This document shows positions 15,665-16,420 of a stretch of DNA of 16,420 nt, piece after piece. This DNA comes from Clostridiales bacterium (GTDB lineage Bacteria; Bacillota; Clostridia; Oscillospirales; Acutalibacteraceae), in contig JAAYKB010000067.1 in assembly GCA_012522615.1 (NCBI GenBank), forward strand, positions 1-16,420, written 5' to 3'. Below the pieces are notes generated by a model. It made no database searches. It had not been told where the DNA came from and saw nothing but the letters and a program-made list of their open reading frames with translations. The position numbers and the translations under genes were made by a program. Within the stretch, counting starts at the first letter, position 1, and each line of letters starts with the position of its first letter.

Positions 15665-15752
15665 TAACTATTTTGAAAAAATTTTTTATTTTTTCCACGT
15701 TCTACCTTTTGCATAAAATTATGCGGTCTTATTTGGTATTTATTTACAATAC

Positions 15753-15787
15753 TAGGAGCTAGGAGTTAGGAACTAGGAATTAGGGGC
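15753..15787. repeat. Five tandem TAGGRNY heptamers
   Basis: Five consecutive seven-base units, four of the form TAGGARY and a last TAGGGGC. A few bases further on, a TAGATNT heptamer series (15797-15815) is the complement of the TCTAANN series at the left end. Both belong to one seven-base-period repeat type. No coding frame is supported here. Confidence 0.75.
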
Positions 15788-15816
15788 TGGGGATTTAGAC
15801 ATTAGATGTTAGATAT

Positions 15817-15950
15817 ACGATGGGGATTGAGGGTAAGGCAGGAGTGGCAGGAAGCATTTAGGAACGGGCAGATATGGAATCTGCCCCTAAACAATCGCCG
15901 ATGAATGGCGGCGCGAATGGTGGAAAGCGGGTGCATACGCAGATGCGCCC
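15817..15950. repeat. Inverted copy of the left-end repeat with two hairpins
   Basis: Positions 15817-15842 are an exact inverted match to 153-178. The GGGCAGAT hairpin recurs at 15866-15886. A second hairpin of the same style, GGGTGCAT (15929-15936) with ATGCGCCC (15943-15950), closes a six-base loop. No T-run follows. From 15951 to about 16049 I see only a short palindromic hairpin (TCAGTAT/ATACTGA) and no gene. Confidence 0.75.
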
Positions 15951-16049
15951 CTGCCTTGTTGCGGTAGATTGAAGGGCGGGCATTGAGAGTATATCAGTAT
16001 TTATACTGAATAAGCTTTGTTGACCGCATTGGAGTAGAAATCCAAAAGG

Positions 16050-16379
16050 TTATTGACGGACAACTCCAGTCCAGCCAACTGTTGCCCCCAATGCCGCACC
16101 TGCCGCTACCTGTAAAGCGCCGCTAACAACATTAAGTGCTCCCGATAACCATTTTGGCCATTGCCCTGTGGGGTCGTCCATATTAACGGGATTATTCATA
16201 CAATAGTTATAAAGGTTGTTGCTTAAAATGGGGCCGTCAATGTCCGAAACTTCACCATCAGGGCTAATCCAACGCCCGACAATGAGGTCATAGTAACGAG
16301 CACCTGCTAGGTAGAACCCCGTCTCGGCTGAATTGTATTCGTTACGCCATCCTGATGAATGCTTACACACGCATGCCAT
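16050..16379 (-). pseudogene. Rhs repeat-associated core fragment, 5'-truncated
   Basis: A 109-residue frame with the end of the Rhs core: ETGFYLAGARYYD (19-31), GRWISPDG (35-42) and the NNLYNYCMNNPVNMDDPTG segment (54-72), followed by a short hydrophobic tail that begins WPKWLSG and then stops. In complete Rhs proteins this core is preceded by many YD repeats and followed by a variable toxin domain. Here an in-frame TAA lies six bases before the ATG, there is no ribosome binding site, and no toxin domain follows. It is probably a displaced or decayed 3' end. A stop-containing continuation beyond the right edge of the window cannot be judged. Confidence 0.7.
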
Positions 16380-16420
16380 CTTTTATGATGACTTGTACAG
16401 AGCCGTATTAGAGCGTATTC

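Larger units (their letters stand above)
15408..15710 (-). repeat. ~300-bp promoter-bearing repeat element, right copy
   Basis: The inverted counterpart of 447-744, read on the minus strand. Promoter region, first GCGAAACAAAA unit, diverged 53-base core, conserved block and second GCGAAACAAAA unit are in the same order. Here the second unit keeps an ATG (15418) that begins a nine-codon frame ending at 15389. The element sits directly upstream of the GT4-ChrA operon and points towards it. Confidence 0.85.

Noticed and set aside
447..15710. Insertion sequence or composite transposon
   Set aside because: No transposase frame, no target-site duplication and no clean terminal inverted repeat were found. 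Only repeat-like blocks are seen.

Overview
The window looks like a chromosomal segment of a member of the Bacillota, class Clostridia. The reasons are a secretin-free set of type IV pilus genes, purine-rich AGGAGG-type ribosome binding sites, frequent TTG starts, sigma-A-type promoters and a Clostridia-like Rhs fragment. The genes look roughly balanced in GC by eye, and the intergenic repeats are AT-rich. Genus and species cannot be named from the sequence.

Layout. 1-780: no convincing gene, only repeats (64-bp direct repeats made of TCTAANN heptamers, a GGGCAGAT hairpin, and a ~300-bp element with a near-consensus promoter). 789-4107, minus strand: a tight four-gene cassette transcribed HprK-like kinase, PqqD-like protein, S24/S26-type peptidase, ABC exporter. 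This resembles a peptide-maturation and export cassette, but no precursor peptide is visible. 4108-4443: divergent intergenic region with candidate promoters for both sides. 4444-11101, plus strand: a type IV pilus assembly operon (pilC, pilM, pilN, pilO, a PilX/GspK-like pilin with a repetitive beta-rich body, a short prepilin, and a prepilin carrying two Big2 domains), ending at a hairpin at 11125-11153. 11153-15288, minus strand: a second operon transcribed GT4 glycosyltransferase-ChrA fusion, ChrA-family partner, PgeF/YfiH-type protein, CmpB-family membrane protein. 15340-15369: its candidate promoter. 15408-15900: an inverted counterpart of the left-end repeats. 16050-16379, minus strand: a broken Rhs-core remnant.

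How the parts work together. PilM, PilN and PilO form the inner-membrane alignment platform around PilC, and the three pilin-like proteins would be minor, tip or adhesive subunits. The assembly ATPase, retraction ATPase, prepilin peptidase and an obvious major pilin are not in the window and must be elsewhere if the system works. In the left cassette, a PqqD-type protein usually delivers a substrate peptide, the HprK-like protein could phosphorylate it, the Ser/His peptidase could cut it and the ABC protein could export it. That pathway is inferred from the neighbours. The right operon pairs two ChrA halves, one fused behind a glycosyltransferase, with housekeeping-type genes.

The most unusual features are the mirrored promoter-bearing repeats that bracket about 14.6 kb and point inward, the GT4-ChrA fusion, and the kinase-PqqD-peptidase-exporter cassette without a recognisable substrate.
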